A DNA stretch of 64,000 nt from Mesorhizobium zhangyense (GCF_011045115.1 NZ_JAAKZG010000001.1:663011-727010); one strand, 5' to 3'; positions 1-12,154 are shown, counted from the stretch's first letter. Made by a program: numbers and translations. Notes: generated by a model from the letters alone, not told the origin.

Positions 1-2
1 TG

Positions 3-737
3 CCGCCGCAGGCCAAGCACGGCCCCTGCCCGGTCGTCTGGTATCTGTCGGGGCTGACCTGCACGCATCAGAACGTCATGGACAAGGGCGAATACCGCCG
101 GCTAGCCGCCGAACTCGGCCTGATCATCGTCTGCCCGGACACCAGTCCGCGCGGCGAGAATGTGCCCGACGAAAAGGACAACTGGCAGTTCGGCTGCGGT
201 GCCGGCTTCTATCTCGACGCCACGCAGGAGCCATTCGCGAAGAACTACCGGATGTATTCCTACATTGCCGAGGAACTGCCCGCGCTGATCGCCAGGGAAT
301 TCCCAGCGGACATGAAGCGGCAGGCGATCTTCGGCCATTCCATGGGCGGCCATGGCGCGCTGACCATTGCCTTGAAACATCCCGACCGCTTCAAAAGCTG
401 CTCTGCCTTCGCCCCGATTGTTCACCCGATGGTTGCCGGCTGGTCGAAACCTGCTCTCGAAAAATATCTCGGCGCCGATGAAACGTCATGGCGCGCTTAT
501 GATGCTGTCGCCTTGATCGAGGGCGGAAAGAGTTTTCCGGAATTCCTTGTCGACCAGGGCAAGGCAGACACGTTCCTCGACGACGGTCTGCGCCCATGGC
601 TTCTGGATGACGCCTGCAAGGCAGCCGGCATTCCGCTGACCCTGCGCATGCAGGAGGGTTACGACCACTCCTATTTCTTCATCTCGACCTTCATGAATGA
701 CCATCTTCGCTGGCACGCCGAAAGACTTGCGAAGTAA
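3..737 (+). CDS. fghA: S-formylglutathione hydrolase, 5'-truncated by window edge
   Basis: The enzyme hydrolyses S-formylglutathione to formate and glutathione, the second step of glutathione-dependent formaldehyde detoxification in the cytosol. The frame is open from base 3, so the true start lies left of the window and about 245 residues are visible. The esterase D signatures are present: SGLTCT near the visible N terminus, the nucleophile elbow GHSMGGHGAL, and the C-terminal DQGKADTFLDDG and GYDHSYFFI segments that carry the catalytic Asp and His. The family is about 280 aa, so only some 30 residues are missing. The glutathione-dependent formaldehyde dehydrogenase gene usually sits next to it but would be outside the window. 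Confidence 0.93.
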   Translation, partial: PPQAKHGPCPVVWYLSGLTCTHQNVMDKGEYRRLAAELGLIIVCPDTSPRGENVPDEKDNWQFGCGAGFYLDATQEPFAKNYRMYSYIAEELPALIAREFPADMKRQAIFGHSMGGHGALTIALKHPDRFKSCSAFAPIVHPMVAGWSKPALEKYLGADETSWRAYDAVALIEGGKSFPEFLVDQGKADTFLDDGLRPWLLDDACKAAGIPLTLRMQEGYDHSYFFISTFMNDHLRWHAERLAK

Positions 738-858
738 CGTTCCTGTCGCGCTAATGTCATTCGCGCGCTGAAACCTGTGAATGTCTCTTCCCGTTTCTTG
801 GCAGTAGTATCTGCCAATTGCAGCGCGGCAATCATCGCGCTGTGGGGAGGATCAGGAC

Positions 859-1740
859 ATGGACAATGCGGCAGCCGGCGAGATGCAATCCGGCATCAAG
901 CCTGCGAAGGACGACAGGCTCGTCTATCGGCAATCCGCCTGGACGCGGCTGACGCATTGGGTATGGGCGCTCGCGCTTTTCTTCCTGCTGCTGACCGGGT
1001 TGCAAATATTCAACGCGCATCCGTCGCTTTATATCGGCAAGCAGTCTGGCTTCAGCTTCGACAATTCGGTGCTGAGTTTCAGCGCCGAAAACACGCCCGA
1101 CGGACCGAAAGGTTACACCGATATCTTCGGCCACCGCTTCGATACCACCGGTGTTCTGGGCCTCTCCGGCGGACCCGACGACCTGCACGCCCGCGCCTTT
1201 CCAGCATGGGCGACGATTCCGTCCCATCAGGATCTGGCGACAGGCCGCGTCATCCATTTCTTCTTTGCCTGGCTGCTTTCCGGCACCCTGCTCATCTGGC
1301 TGATCGCAAGCCTAATCAATGGCCACCTGCGCCGCGATCTTGCCCCGCGTGTCGCTGATTTGAAGCGCCTGCCCGGCGACATCGCGGACCATGCCAAGCT
1401 GAAATTTCATCACAGCCGCAACTACAACACGTTGCAGAAGCTCGCCTATGGCGGCGTGCTGTTCGTGCTTCTGCCGCTGATGATCCTGACCGGTCTTGCC
1501 ATGTCGCCGAGCATGAACGCTGCTGTCCCGTTTCTGGCAGACCTATTCGGCGGCAGGCAGACGGCGCGAACCATCCATTTTACGATCATGCTGCTGCTGG
1601 TAGCGTTCTTCATCATTCACATGCTGATGATCCTTGCCGCCGGCCCACTCAACGAGCTGCGTTCGATGATAACCGGGTGGTACCGCACGGACCCGCCCAC
1701 GTCCGGCAACGAGCCCTCGGCACGGAGCGCACGGTCATGA
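859..1740 (+). CDS. cytochrome b/b6-type membrane subunit (b561-like)
   Basis: This 293-aa integral membrane protein has about four hydrophobic helices. They include the helix after TRLTHWVWALALFF near residues 30-55, two central helices, and a C-terminal helix with FIIHMLMILAAG. Histidines in the helices (THW, HFFFAW, IHFTIMLL, FIIHM) fit bis-histidine haem b ligation as in formate dehydrogenase gamma or thiosulfate reductase cytochrome b subunits. A GGGAGG ribosome site lies about 10 bases before the ATG. The stop overlaps the start of the next gene (ATGA), which encodes an exported molybdoenzyme. It therefore probably passes electrons between the quinone pool and that enzyme. The family is clear; the physiological partner is inferred. 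Confidence 0.85.
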   Translation: MDNAAAGEMQSGIKPAKDDRLVYRQSAWTRLTHWVWALALFFLLLTGLQIFNAHPSLYIGKQSGFSFDNSVLSFSAENTPDGPKGYTDIFGHRFDTTGVLGLSGGPDDLHARAFPAWATIPSHQDLATGRVIHFFFAWLLSGTLLIWLIASLINGHLRRDLAPRVADLKRLPGDIADHAKLKFHHSRNYNTLQKLAYGGVLFVLLPLMILTGLAMSPSMNAAVPFLADLFGGRQTARTIHFTIMLLLVAFFIIHMLMILAAGPLNELRSMITGWYRTDPPTSGNEPSARSARS

Positions 1741-2528
1741 AACGGTTTCAGATAAGCCGCCGCGGCTTTCTTACCTCCGCGGCACTTGGAGCCTCCGGTC
1801 TCGCCCTCTCCGGCTGTGACGCCTTCGATTCGCTGTCTTCGACGGACAGCCGAGTTCGGGGCGTTCTGGAAGGTGCAAACGACCTCACCTACAGGGTTCA
1901 GCGTCTGCTGGCCGGTCGCGACTCGCTTGCGCAGGAATTCACCGAAGCCGATATCCGGCAGCCGCAGCGCCCCAACGGCGTGACAGCCCCGGATGACGCC
2001 GACTACCGCGCGTTCCAGAGCAATGACTTCACTGAATGGCGGCTTGAAGTTTCCGGTCTGGTCGAAAAGCCGTTGTCGCTATCGCGCGAACAGCTGATCG
2101 CTATGCCGGCGCGTACCCAGATCACCCGCCACGATTGCGTCGAAGGCTGGAGCTGCATCGCCAAATGGACCGGCACGCCGCTGTCGCTGGTGCTGGACGA
2201 AGCCAAGGTAAAGCCGCAGGCCCGCTATGCCGTTTTCCACTGCATGGACACGATCGAGAACGGGCTTTCGGGCAGGATAAAATACTACGGATCGATCGAC
2301 CTGATCGATGCCCGCCATCCCCAGACGATTCTTGCCTACGGCCTCAACGGCAAGCCGTTGCCGGTCGAGAATGGCGCTCCTCTCAGGGTGCGTGTCGAGC
2401 GTCAGCTTGGCTACAAGATGCCGAAATATATTCGGAAGATAGAACTGGTCGATAGCTTCACCCAGATGGGCGACGGCAAGGGCGGCTATTGGGAAGATCG
2501 AGGCTACGATTGGTACGGTGGTATCTGA
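1737..2528 (+). CDS. Tat-exported molybdopterin-dependent oxidoreductase (sulfite oxidase / MsrP-like)
   Basis: This 263-aa protein starts at the ATG that overlaps the stop of the cytochrome gene. A longer reading from a GTG at 1677 would only add cytochrome-frame sequence. The N terminus has a twin-arginine motif (SRRGFL, R8-R9) and a lipobox-like LSGC at C27, so it is probably a periplasmic lipoprotein exported folded with its cofactor. The core matches the oxidoreductase molybdopterin-binding domain: RHDCVEGWS places the likely Mo-ligand cysteine at C134, followed by a KWTGTPL segment and a C-terminal IRKIELVD strand. Relatives act on sulfite or oxidised methionine. The substrate here is unknown. 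The one-base-overlap pairing with a cytochrome b, rather than MsrQ, is the distinctive feature. Confidence 0.85.
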   Translation: MKRFQISRRGFLTSAALGASGLALSGCDAFDSLSSTDSRVRGVLEGANDLTYRVQRLLAGRDSLAQEFTEADIRQPQRPNGVTAPDDADYRAFQSNDFTEWRLEVSGLVEKPLSLSREQLIAMPARTQITRHDCVEGWSCIAKWTGTPLSLVLDEAKVKPQARYAVFHCMDTIENGLSGRIKYYGSIDLIDARHPQTILAYGLNGKPLPVENGAPLRVRVERQLGYKMPKYIRKIELVDSFTQMGDGKGGYWEDRGYDWYGGI

Positions 2529-2656
2529 AATACGACGTGATCCCCCGACCAACAGTCGAACTTTCAGTCTAAGAATTACCCTTAAATACAAGACTTTACA
2601 CGATATTGATGCAAAGCGCCTTGCTATGCGGTCACCCGTCCGCCATGTTTAGGGCA

Positions 2657-2679
2657 CCTGTTTCCGTGTCGGAAACAGG
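2657..2679. promoter_or_regulatory. perfect 10-bp-arm dyad upstream of XRE gene
   Basis: CCTGTTTCCG at 2657-2666 and CGGAAACAGG at 2670-2679 are exact reverse complements separated by TGT. The dyad ends 30 bases before the GTG start of the XRE regulator. It has no T-run, so it is more likely an operator, probably autoregulatory, than a terminator. Confidence 0.6.
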
Positions 2680-2709
2680 ACAATCCGCACATCACAGGAG
2701 GTGCATCGG

Positions 2710-3096
2710 GTGTCCGACACCACGAATATTTACGAACAAACGCCGGATCTCGATACGATCGGCGGCCGACTGTCCCGAGCCCGTGAGGCCAGCGGCATGA
2801 GCGTCAAGCAACTGGCATGGCGGCTCGGCGTCAAAATGTCGACGATAACCGCCTGGGAAAGCGACCGCTCGCAGCCCGGCGCGCACCGCCTGAACATGGT
2901 ATCGGGCATTCTCAATGTCAGCCTGTCATGGGTCCTGCATGGCGTCGGCACCGGTCCCATCGAGCCGGAAGACGACAGCGACATGATCGAAACTGTTGGT
3001 GCCCAGCTGGATCGCCTCAAGCTTCTGCATGCCGAAACCGGCAGCCTGATCGTCCGCCTTCAGAACGACATGGATCGTCTCGCCGCCGCGAGTTGA
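2710..3096 (+). CDS. small XRE-family helix-turn-helix regulator
   Basis: This 128-aa protein carries one Cro/CI-type HTH near residues 15-70 (LSRAREASGMSVKQLAWRLG, then TITAWESDRSQPGAHRL). Its C terminus is helical (VGAQLDRLKLLHAETGSL) and suits dimerisation. The GTG at 2710 is preferred over the GTG at 2701 because a near-perfect AGGAGGTG at 2696-2703 lies at correct spacing from it. No ligand domain is visible. It stands between a molybdoenzyme pair and the glycine riboswitch. The dyad just upstream suggests that it regulates itself; other targets are unknown. Confidence 0.85.
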   Translation: MSDTTNIYEQTPDLDTIGGRLSRAREASGMSVKQLAWRLGVKMSTITAWESDRSQPGAHRLNMVSGILNVSLSWVLHGVGTGPIEPEDDSDMIETVGAQLDRLKLLHAETGSLIVRLQNDMDRLAAAS

Positions 3097-3264
3097 CGGA
3101 CTTTTTCGTCCGCGTTTTGTCGCCGCCCCGAAAATCAGCTTCATGGCCGCACGGCATTCCTGCCGGCGATAACAAAGCTGTGCGTATGTCGCATGGGGCG
3201 TGACAATGCGTCGGTCATGAGCTAGCTATGCTGCGTCGAGGATCCGGTGTTTTCCGGATTCTAC

Positions 3265-3455
3265 CTGTTTGCGGGAGAGAGCAGCGCATGCTGCCGCCGA
3301 AGGGGAAATCGCCCGAAATCTCTCAGGCAAAAGAACCGTAGATGGGAAAGACACTCTGGAAAGTCGGGACTAAACCTCCCGCGCCGAAGGTGTAAGCGTC
3401 GCCGACAGAGTTCCGGTTGCGCGAGTCTCTCAGGCTTCAGACAGAGGGGCACGGA
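3265..3455 (+). ncRNA. tandem glycine riboswitch (gcvT motif)
   Basis: Two successive glycine aptamers are recognisable. The first has GCGGGAGAGA at 3271, GCCGCCGAAGGGGAAA at 3293 and TCTCAGGCAAAAGAACC at 3320, then GGGAAAGACACTCTGGA. The second has GCGCCGAAGGTGTAAGC near 3381 and TCTCTCAGGCTTCAGACAGAGGGG near 3426. A short hairpin with arms GGCCGC and GCGGCC (3458-3473) lies between the second aptamer and the CTGGAG ribosome site of gcvT, and may be part of the expression platform. In this family glycine binding turns on the cleavage operon. Confidence 0.93.
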
Positions 3456-3498
3456 ATGGCCGCCGTAGCGGCCGCTTGCGTGCGACTCTGGAGATGTC

Positions 3499-4599
3499 AT
3501 GACGGGCACCGACGCCAAGAAACTACCCCTCGAAGACCTGCATAGTGCAGCCGGAGCGCGATTTGGCGCGTTTGCCGGTTGGTCAATGCCGCTGACCTAT
3601 CCGGCCGGCGTCATGGCCGAGCATCTTCACACCCGCGATCATGCGGGGCTGTTCGACATCTCGCATATGCAGCTGTTCGAAGTTGCCGGCCCGGGCGCTG
3701 CCGCGCTACTTGCCAAGGCATGTCCGCTCGATGCTGCCGCTCTTGCCGAGCGGCAATCGAAATACACCTTCTTTCTCAACGAACAGGCCGGCATCATCGA
3801 CGATCTGATCGTCACGCGGCTTGAAGCCGAGCGCTTCATGGTCGTCGCCAATGCCGGCAACGCGACCGTCGACGAGGCGCATTTGCGCGCGCTGGCCAAG
3901 GATTTCGACTGCACCGTTACGGCGCTTGATCGCGTCTTCCTCGCCATTCAGGGCCCCGAGGCCGAAGCAGCTCTGAAACAGGCCAGTATCGAAACCGGCG
4001 ACCTCTTGTTCATGCACGGTTTCGAGCCGAAAAAAGACTGGTTCATGAGCCGGTCGGGCTATACCGGCGAGGACGGTTTCGAGATCGGCCTGCCGGAGAC
4101 CGATGCGCGCAAGCTGCTCGAAACCTTGCTTGCCGACGAGCGCGTCAAATGGATCGGCCTCGCCGCCCGCGACAGCCTACGGCTTGAAGCGGGTCTTTGC
4201 CTTCACGGCCAAGACATCACACCCGACATAGACCCGGCGAGTGCTGCCCTGATGTGGGCGATCTCCAAGGATTTGCGCACCAACGGACAGTTCATCGGCT
4301 CTGACGCGCTGCGCGCCATCCTCGCAAAAGGCCCCACCGAAAAGCGCGTCGGCCTGAAACCACAGGGCCGCCAGCCGGTTCGCGCCGGCGCATCGCTTTT
4401 CGACGAAGCCGGAAATCCCGCCGGTCGCGTCACCTCGGGCGGCTTCGGCCCATCCGCCGGCTCGCCGGTCGCCATGGGTTATGTCTCCGCGCCGCTCGCA
4501 AGCAGCGGATCGAAAATCTTCGCCGATGTCCGGGGCACGAAAATTCCTGTCGACATTTCTTCTCTTCCCTTCACGCCGCATCGCTACCGCAAAGGATAA
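3499..4599 (+). CDS. gcvT: glycine cleavage system T protein (aminomethyltransferase)
   Basis: GcvT transfers the methylene group from aminomethyl-lipoyl H protein to tetrahydrofolate and releases ammonia. The 366-aa length matches the family. Visible signatures are the N-terminal [26 protein letters not shown], the catalytic-Asp region [11 protein letters not shown] near residues 99-108, the [13 protein letters not shown] segment, [20 protein letters not shown], and the C-terminal barrel ending [10 protein letters not shown]. An SD-like CTGGAG precedes the ATG. It is the first gene of a three-gene operon under the glycine riboswitch, with gcvH following after 7 bases. Confidence 0.97.
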   Translation: MTGTDAKKLPLEDLHSAAGARFGAFAGWSMPLTYPAGVMAEHLHTRDHAGLFDISHMQLFEVAGPGAAALLAKACPLDAAALAERQSKYTFFLNEQAGIIDDLIVTRLEAERFMVVANAGNATVDEAHLRALAKDFDCTVTALDRVFLAIQGPEAEAALKQASIETGDLLFMHGFEPKKDWFMSRSGYTGEDGFEIGLPETDARKLLETLLADERVKWIGLAARDSLRLEAGLCLHGQDITPDIDPASAALMWAISKDLRTNGQFIGSDALRAILAKGPTEKRVGLKPQGRQPVRAGASLFDEAGNPAGRVTSGGFGPSAGSPVAMGYVSAPLASSGSKIFADVRGTKIPVDISSLPFTPHRYRKG

Positions 4600-4606
4600 T
4601 CTTCTC

Positions 4607-4975
4607 ATGGCAACGACCTATTTTACCGACGATCACGAGTGGCTCCGTGTCGAGGGCGGGATCGCCACCGTCGGCATCACCGACTATGCGCAGGAGCAGC
4701 TTGGCGATCTGGTTTTCGTCGAACTGCCCGAAGCCGGGCGCAAGCTTGCCAAGGGCGACGTTGCCGTAGTCGTCGAATCCGTCAAGGCGGCATCCGACGT
4801 CTACGCTCCCATCGACGGCGAGATCGTAGAGTCCAACGGTGCGTTGGCTTCCGATCCTGCATTAGTGAATTCGGCCGCAACCGGCGATGGCTGGCTGTGG
4901 AAGATGAAGCTTTCCGACGAAAGCCAGCTTGCGGGCCTGCTCGACGAAGCCGGCTACAAAGCGCTCATAGGTTAA
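4607..4975 (+). CDS. gcvH: glycine cleavage system H protein
   Basis: GcvH is the 122-aa lipoyl shuttle that carries the aminomethyl intermediate between the P, T and L proteins. The ATG at 4607 gives the normal family length and N terminus ([16 protein letters not shown]). An upstream in-frame ATG at 4481 would add sequence belonging to the end of gcvT. The lipoyl-lysine hairpin is [15 protein letters not shown], with the modified lysine at K60. The C terminus [12 protein letters not shown] is typical. It lies 7 bases after gcvT and 15 before gcvP. Confidence 0.97.
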   Translation: MATTYFTDDHEWLRVEGGIATVGITDYAQEQLGDLVFVELPEAGRKLAKGDVAVVVESVKAASDVYAPIDGEIVESNGALASDPALVNSAATGDGWLWKMKLSDESQLAGLLDEAGYKALIG

Positions 4976-4990
4976 GGCACAGGTGATACG

Positions 4991-7801
4991 ATGACTGCCG
5001 CTCCCTACCCTTTCGCTACCCGCCATATCGGCCCGAGCACCACGGACGCTCGCGCCATGCTCGCCGTGCTTGGCGTACCTTCCATCGAGACGCTGATTTC
5101 GCAGGCCGTGCCGAAATCGATCCGGCTTGAGCGCCCGCTCGATCTGCCGGCGCCCGCCAGCGAGGCCGAGGCGCTTGTCGAGCTTGCCGAGAGAATGTCG
5201 AAAAACGTCGTACTGAAGAGCTTCATCGGCGCCGGCTATCATGGCTGCCGCGTGCCGCCGGTGATCCAGCGCAACCTCTTCGAAAACCCCGCCTGGTATA
5301 CGGCCTACACGCCCTACCAGTCCGAAATCAGCCAGGGCCGGCTTGAGCTTCTGTTCCATTTCCAGACGCTGGTGACAGAATTGACCGGCCTGCCGGTCGC
5401 CTCCGCCTCGCTGCTGGATGAGTCGACAGCGGTGGCGGAAGCCGTTGGCATCGCCTATCGCCATCACCGCGAGAAGCGTCATCGCGTGGCTTTCGCTGGC
5501 GCACCTCACCCGCAGACGCTCGATGTCGTCACGACCCGCGCCGAACCGCTCGGTATCGAGGTGGACGGCGAGACGATCGATGAGGATACCGCCGCCCTCG
5601 TCGTTTCCTGGCCCGATACGTTCGGCGTCTATGGCAACCACGCCGATGCGATCGCCAGGGCGAAGGCTGCCGGCGCAATCGTCATCTTCATCGCCGATCC
5701 TTTGGCGCTGAGCATTTCAGAAACGCCGGCCAGTCTCGGCGCAGACATTGCCGTCGGGCCGATGCAGCGCTTCGGCGTACCGATGGGCTTTGGCGGGCCG
5801 CACGCTGCTTATTGCGCCGTCTCCGACAAGCTCACGCGCCTCATGCCAGGCCGCCTCGTCGGCCAGTCGGTCGACGCCAACGGTCGCCCCGGCTACCGGC
5901 TCGCCTTGCAAACGCGCGAGCAGCATATCCGCCGCGACAAGGCGACCTCCAACATCTGCACGGCGCAGGCGCTACTCGCCAACATGGCCGCCTCCTTCGC
6001 CATCTGGCACGGGCCACTGGGGCTTCAGTCGATTGCCAACCAGATCAATGCTTTTGCCGAGCGGCTTGCGCTCGGACTGAAGGCCGTAGGCATTGAAATC
6101 GACGGTGATCGCCGCTTCGATACCGTCACCATCACCGCCAAAGGCAAGGCTAAGGAAATCGCCGCAACTGCCGAGAAGGATGGCCGTCTGCTGCGCGTGA
6201 TCGACAATGACCGCGTCGGCGTGAGTTTCGATCAGGCATCTACCGAAGAAGACCTTGAAGCCATTGCCGCGCTGTTCGGTGCAAAGCCATCACCGGCAGG
6301 CAAGGCCAAGGCACCGGCCAATCCCCGCGGCAAGGGCTTTCTCACCCAACCGGTTTTCCACGAAAACCGCTCCGAGACCGACATGATGCGCTTCCTGCGC
6401 CGGCTGGCCGACAAGGATCTGGCGCTCGACCGCGCAATGATCCCGCTCGGCTCGTGCACGATGAAGCTCAACGCAGCTGCCGAGATGATGCCGGTGAGCT
6501 GGCCGTCGGTTGCCAATCTGCATCCCTTCGCGCCGGCCGGGCATTCGCTCGGCTATCGCGAGATGATCGACGATCTGGAGAAGTGGCTGAGCGAAATCAC
6601 CGGCTTCGACGCCGTGTCGCTGCAGCCGAACGCCGGCAGCCAGGGTGAATATGCCGGCCTGCTGGCGATCCGCCACTACCACCAGTCGCGCGGCGATCAT
6701 CACCGCAACATCTGCCTCATCCCCTCGTCTGCGCATGGCACCAACCCGGCCAGCGCCTCCATGGCCGGCATGGGCGTCGTCGTCGTGCGCTGCACCGAAG
6801 ACGGCAATGTCGACATGGACGACCTCAAAGCCAAGGCGGCTGAGCACGCAGGCAACCTTGCAGCCCTTATGATCACCTATCCCTCGACACATGGCGTGTT
6901 CGAGGAAGGCATCCGCGATATCTGCGCGCTCATCCACGAGCATGGCGGGCAGGTCTATCTCGACGGCGCCAATCTCAATGCGCTGGTCGGCCTGGCACAG
7001 CCGGGCGAAATCGGCGCCGATGTCTGCCACATGAACCTGCACAAGACCTTCTGCATTCCGCATGGCGGCGGCGGCCCCGGCGTCGGTCCGATCGGCGTCA
7101 AGGCGCATCTGAAGCCTTACCTGCCGGGCCACGTCACGGAAGGCTCCGAACATGCGGTTTCGGCGGCACCCTTCGGCAGTGCGTCGATCCTGCCGATCAC
7201 CTGGATGTATATCCGCATGATGGGCGCGTCGGGCCTGAAGCAGGCAACCGAAACGGCGATCCTCAGCGCGAACTACATCGCAGCCCGGCTGAAGGCGCAT
7301 TACCCGGTGCTCTATCAGGGACGCAATGGACGTGTCGCGCATGAGTGCATCCTTGACACGCGCGTGCTGAAGGAAAGCGCCGGCATCGGCGTCGAGGACG
7401 TCGCCAAGCGCCTGATCGACTATGGCTTCCACGCGCCGACCATGTCTTGGCCGGTCGCCGGCACGCTGATGGTCGAGCCGACGGAGTCCGAACCCAAGCG
7501 CGAAGTCGATCGTTTCTGCGATGCGATGATCGCCATCGCTGGGGAAGCGGAACGCGTGGCCAAGGGCGAATGGCCGCGCGAGGACAATCCTCTGGTCAAC
7601 GCCCCGCACACGGCTGCCGAAACGCTCGTCGGCGACTGGACGCATCCCTATTCGCGGTTAGAGGCGGCCTTCCCGGCCGGTGACGCGGAAACGGCTGCGA
7701 AATACTGGCCGCCGGTCTCACGCATCGACAATGTCGGCGGCGACCGCAATCTGGTCTGCTCCTGCCCGCCGATGGCGGAATATCTTGGAGCGGCAGAGTA
7801 G
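4991..7801 (+). CDS. gcvP: glycine dehydrogenase (decarboxylating), P protein
   Basis: GcvP is the PLP-dependent enzyme that decarboxylates glycine and loads the aminomethyl group on the H protein. At 936 aa it is the single-chain fused form, not the split GcvPA/GcvPB form. The N-terminal half has [15 protein letters not shown] and [13 protein letters not shown]. The C-terminal half has [22 protein letters not shown] and the PLP-lysine motif [17 protein letters not shown], with the lysine at about K685. It is the last gene of the riboswitch-controlled operon and is followed by a weak hairpin terminator. Confidence 0.97.
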   Translation: MTAAPYPFATRHIGPSTTDARAMLAVLGVPSIETLISQAVPKSIRLERPLDLPAPASEAEALVELAERMSKNVVLKSFIGAGYHGCRVPPVIQRNLFENPAWYTAYTPYQSEISQGRLELLFHFQTLVTELTGLPVASASLLDESTAVAEAVGIAYRHHREKRHRVAFAGAPHPQTLDVVTTRAEPLGIEVDGETIDEDTAALVVSWPDTFGVYGNHADAIARAKAAGAIVIFIADPLALSISETPASLGADIAVGPMQRFGVPMGFGGPHAAYCAVSDKLTRLMPGRLVGQSVDANGRPGYRLALQTREQHIRRDKATSNICTAQALLANMAASFAIWHGPLGLQSIANQINAFAERLALGLKAVGIEIDGDRRFDTVTITAKGKAKEIAATAEKDGRLLRVIDNDRVGVSFDQASTEEDLEAIAALFGAKPSPAGKAKAPANPRGKGFLTQPVFHENRSETDMMRFLRRLADKDLALDRAMIPLGSCTMKLNAAAEMMPVSWPSVANLHPFAPAGHSLGYREMIDDLEKWLSEITGFDAVSLQPNAGSQGEYAGLLAIRHYHQSRGDHHRNICLIPSSAHGTNPASASMAGMGVVVVRCTEDGNVDMDDLKAKAAEHAGNLAALMITYPSTHGVFEEGIRDICALIHEHGGQVYLDGANLNALVGLAQPGEIGADVCHMNLHKTFCIPHGGGGPGVGPIGVKAHLKPYLPGHVTEGSEHAVSAAPFGSASILPITWMYIRMMGASGLKQATETAILSANYIAARLKAHYPVLYQGRNGRVAHECILDTRVLKESAGIGVEDVAKRLIDYGFHAPTMSWPVAGTLMVEPTESEPKREVDRFCDAMIAIAGEAERVAKGEWPREDNPLVNAPHTAAETLVGDWTHPYSRLEAAFPAGDAETAAKYWPPVSRIDNVGGDRNLVCSCPPMAEYLGAAE

Positions 7802-7835
7802 CGCCTCAGCCGGCTCAATTTATCGATGACAACAA

Positions 7836-7864
7836 GCAGGGCTGGCGTTTGCCGGCCCTGCTTT
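7836..7864 (+). terminator. probable terminator after gcvP
   Basis: An 11-bp stem (GCAGGGCTGGC at 7836-7846, GCCGGCCCTGC at 7851-7861, one wobble pair) with a GTTT loop is followed by only three T residues. It lies 35 bases after the gcvP stop. The short T-run makes it a modest intrinsic terminator. Confidence 0.55.
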
Positions 7865-8013
7865 CGATTCGTTAACTATCCCCTTGAGGTTTTGGTTATC
7901 AAAAGCCTATAGAAGCAGGCATATTTCCCTGAACGGAACGGGAACCTCTGTCGCGCCGGCTGAAAAGCGTGGCAGTATGGCGGCTAAGACGAATCACTGG
8001 AAATCCGCGCCTT

Positions 8014-10062
<2,049 letters not shown>

Positions 10063-10084
10063 CCGGCGAGTGTCGGGAACCGTC

Positions 10085-12154
10085 ATGACCCGACCTCGCC
10101 TCAAGGACTATCTGCCCAATCCCGAGAATTTCACCCGCCCCGCGCGAGCGGACTGGGTTTTCGCCATCCGTACCACCGTGACCGGTCTGGTTGCGCTCTC
10201 GATTGCCTTTGCGCTGCAGCTGGAACAGCCACAATGGGCGATGATGACGGTGTTCATCGTTTCCCAGCCGGTCGCCGGCATGGTGCTGGCCAAGGGATTT
10301 TATCGCCTGCTCGGTACGCTGGCTGGAGCGCTTGCCGCCGTCGCCATCACGACGCTAACCGGATCGAGCCCCTGGCTTTTCGTGACGGTCCTGGCGCTGT
10401 GGATCGGGCTCTGCACATTTACGTCTTCGCTCCTGCGCAATCCCGAGGCATATGGCGCAGTCCTTGCCGGCTACACCGCCGTCATCATCGGCATGCCGTC
10501 GTTCGGGCATGGACACCTTGTCGTCGATCTTGCGATCGCCCGCAGCATGGAAATCATCCTCGGCATTGTCTGCGCCGGTCTTGCCAGCCGCCTGTTTCTG
10601 CCGCAACTGGCACGTGACGCAATCGTAGCGCGGCTGAAGCGCAGCATCCTGGACCTCTCCGCCTACGCCAACGGCGCTTTTGCCAGCGGCGACAAGACGA
10701 AGCTCGACGCTCTGCATCGCAAGCTGATTGCCGACATACAGGCGCTCGCCGAAATGCGCGCCTATGCGCGGCTGGAGGCACCAAGCCTTGCCGCCCACGG
10801 CCATCCGGTGCGCCGAACGATCGGCCATCTTCTGTCCGCCCTGTCGGCCACGCGCATGCTGCATGGCCATGCGGCACCGCTGAATGCCGCCCTGATGCCG
10901 GTCCGCAATGAGCTTAAAACCTTGCTCGGCGATTTGACGGCTTCGGGCTCGACCGCGCTTGCCGATACGCGCCCGTGGATTGCGCGCCTCGACACCATCG
11001 CGGCGCAGGCACGGCATATGCCGGAAGCTTCCTCCGGCGAAGGAAGCGACAAGGTTGGTGCTGCCGCTCGATTGACGATTGCCGGCGAATTCGCCGATTC
11101 GCTGAAGGAGACGCTGCGCGGGCTGGACGCGCTGCGCAGTCCCGCATCGGGCCGCACGCGGGATCGGCGGCAGCCTGCCCTTGTCGTGCACCGCGACCGC
11201 TGGGCTGCACTCAGAAACGCCATCCGCGCCGGTGCGGCGACGATGCTGGTCATCGCCTTCTGGATGACGACGCGCTGGTCGGATGCCGCCGGTGTCGCCA
11301 TTCTGGTTGCCGTCGTTTCGAGCCTCTTCGCAACGCGTCCAGCTCCGGTTGAAAGCGCACTGGAGTTCTTCAAGGGAACGCTTCTGGCCGCGCCCTTTGC
11401 TTTTCTGGTCGGGCAGGTTGCGCTACCTGCCTTGCCGGGTTTCGGCTGGTTCGTGCTATTCGCCGCACCGATCCTGATCGCGGCGGCACTCGGCATGGCG
11501 AACCGGCGGCATATCGGCATTTCGACCGCTTTCGCCATCAATTTCCTCGCCTTCCTCAACCCGCACCAGACCATGGTCTATGCGCCGCAGGCGTTCTTCA
11601 ACAGCACCGCGTCGATTCTCGTCGGCATATTGCTCGCCATGGGCGTATTCGCCGTCGTGTTACCGGCAAGACCTCAGGACACCGCCGCACGGCTGGTCAA
11701 GGCGATGCGCGACGATCTTGCGCGGCTCTGTCTGCACGAGCGCCTGCCGAGGCGCTCGGCCTTCGAGAGCCTCGCCTATGATCGGATCAACCAGATTCTG
11801 CCATTGGTTCAACGGCTTGGTCAGGCCGGCGAAACCGTTCTCGAAGGCAGTCTTGCCGCCATGACGGTCGGGCTGGAAATTCTGCGCCTGCGCAAACTGC
11901 AGCTGGCAGACGGGATTTCGAACGAGGTGTCGGAGCTGATAACCAAGTTCCTGCGGCAGTTCGCACGCGATGTGTTTCTGCCATTGCCCGGAAGACAGTC
12001 TTTCGCATCATGGATCGAAAGTGCCCGCCAAGCCGCGGCCGAAATGGCAGCCGGCAACAGCAACGCCGAAACCTTGCAGGCCACTGCATCGCTGCGCGTC
12101 ATTGCCGCCGCGATCGAGGATTATCCGCAGTTTTTCCGCAAGGTAGCCGAATAA
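10085..12154 (+). CDS. FUSC-family inner-membrane protein (AaeB/fusaric-acid-resistance type)
   Basis: This protein of about 689 aa has two blocks of hydrophobic helices. The first lies near residues 25-165 (WAMMTVFIVSQPVAGMVLAK and following) and the second near residues 385-530 (MLVIAFWMTTRWSDAAGVAI onward). They are separated by a roughly 200-residue soluble helical region, with a soluble C-terminal tail. That duplicated 'membrane bundle plus cytosolic domain' layout is the FUSC/AaeB pattern, which includes aromatic-acid efflux proteins. No membrane-fusion partner gene is adjacent, so the substrate cannot be assigned. The start could be this ATG or a GTG at 10070; neither has a strong ribosome site. 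Confidence 0.82.
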   Translation: MTRPRLKDYLPNPENFTRPARADWVFAIRTTVTGLVALSIAFALQLEQPQWAMMTVFIVSQPVAGMVLAKGFYRLLGTLAGALAAVAITTLTGSSPWLFVTVLALWIGLCTFTSSLLRNPEAYGAVLAGYTAVIIGMPSFGHGHLVVDLAIARSMEIILGIVCAGLASRLFLPQLARDAIVARLKRSILDLSAYANGAFASGDKTKLDALHRKLIADIQALAEMRAYARLEAPSLAAHGHPVRRTIGHLLSALSATRMLHGHAAPLNAALMPVRNELKTLLGDLTASGSTALADTRPWIARLDTIAAQARHMPEASSGEGSDKVGAAARLTIAGEFADSLKETLRGLDALRSPASGRTRDRRQPALVVHRDRWAALRNAIRAGAATMLVIAFWMTTRWSDAAGVAILVAVVSSLFATRPAPVESALEFFKGTLLAAPFAFLVGQVALPALPGFGWFVLFAAPILIAAALGMANRRHIGISTAFAINFLAFLNPHQTMVYAPQAFFNSTASILVGILLAMGVFAVVLPARPQDTAARLVKAMRDDLARLCLHERLPRRSAFESLAYDRINQILPLVQRLGQAGETVLEGSLAAMTVGLEILRLRKLQLADGISNEVSELITKFLRQFARDVFLPLPGRQSFASWIESARQAAAEMAAGNSNAETLQATASLRVIAAAIEDYPQFFRKVAE

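Noticed and set aside
6290..7645. 451-codon antisense frame across gcvP
   Set aside because: Shadow of a well-supported gene; Arg/Asp-rich, no ribosome site.
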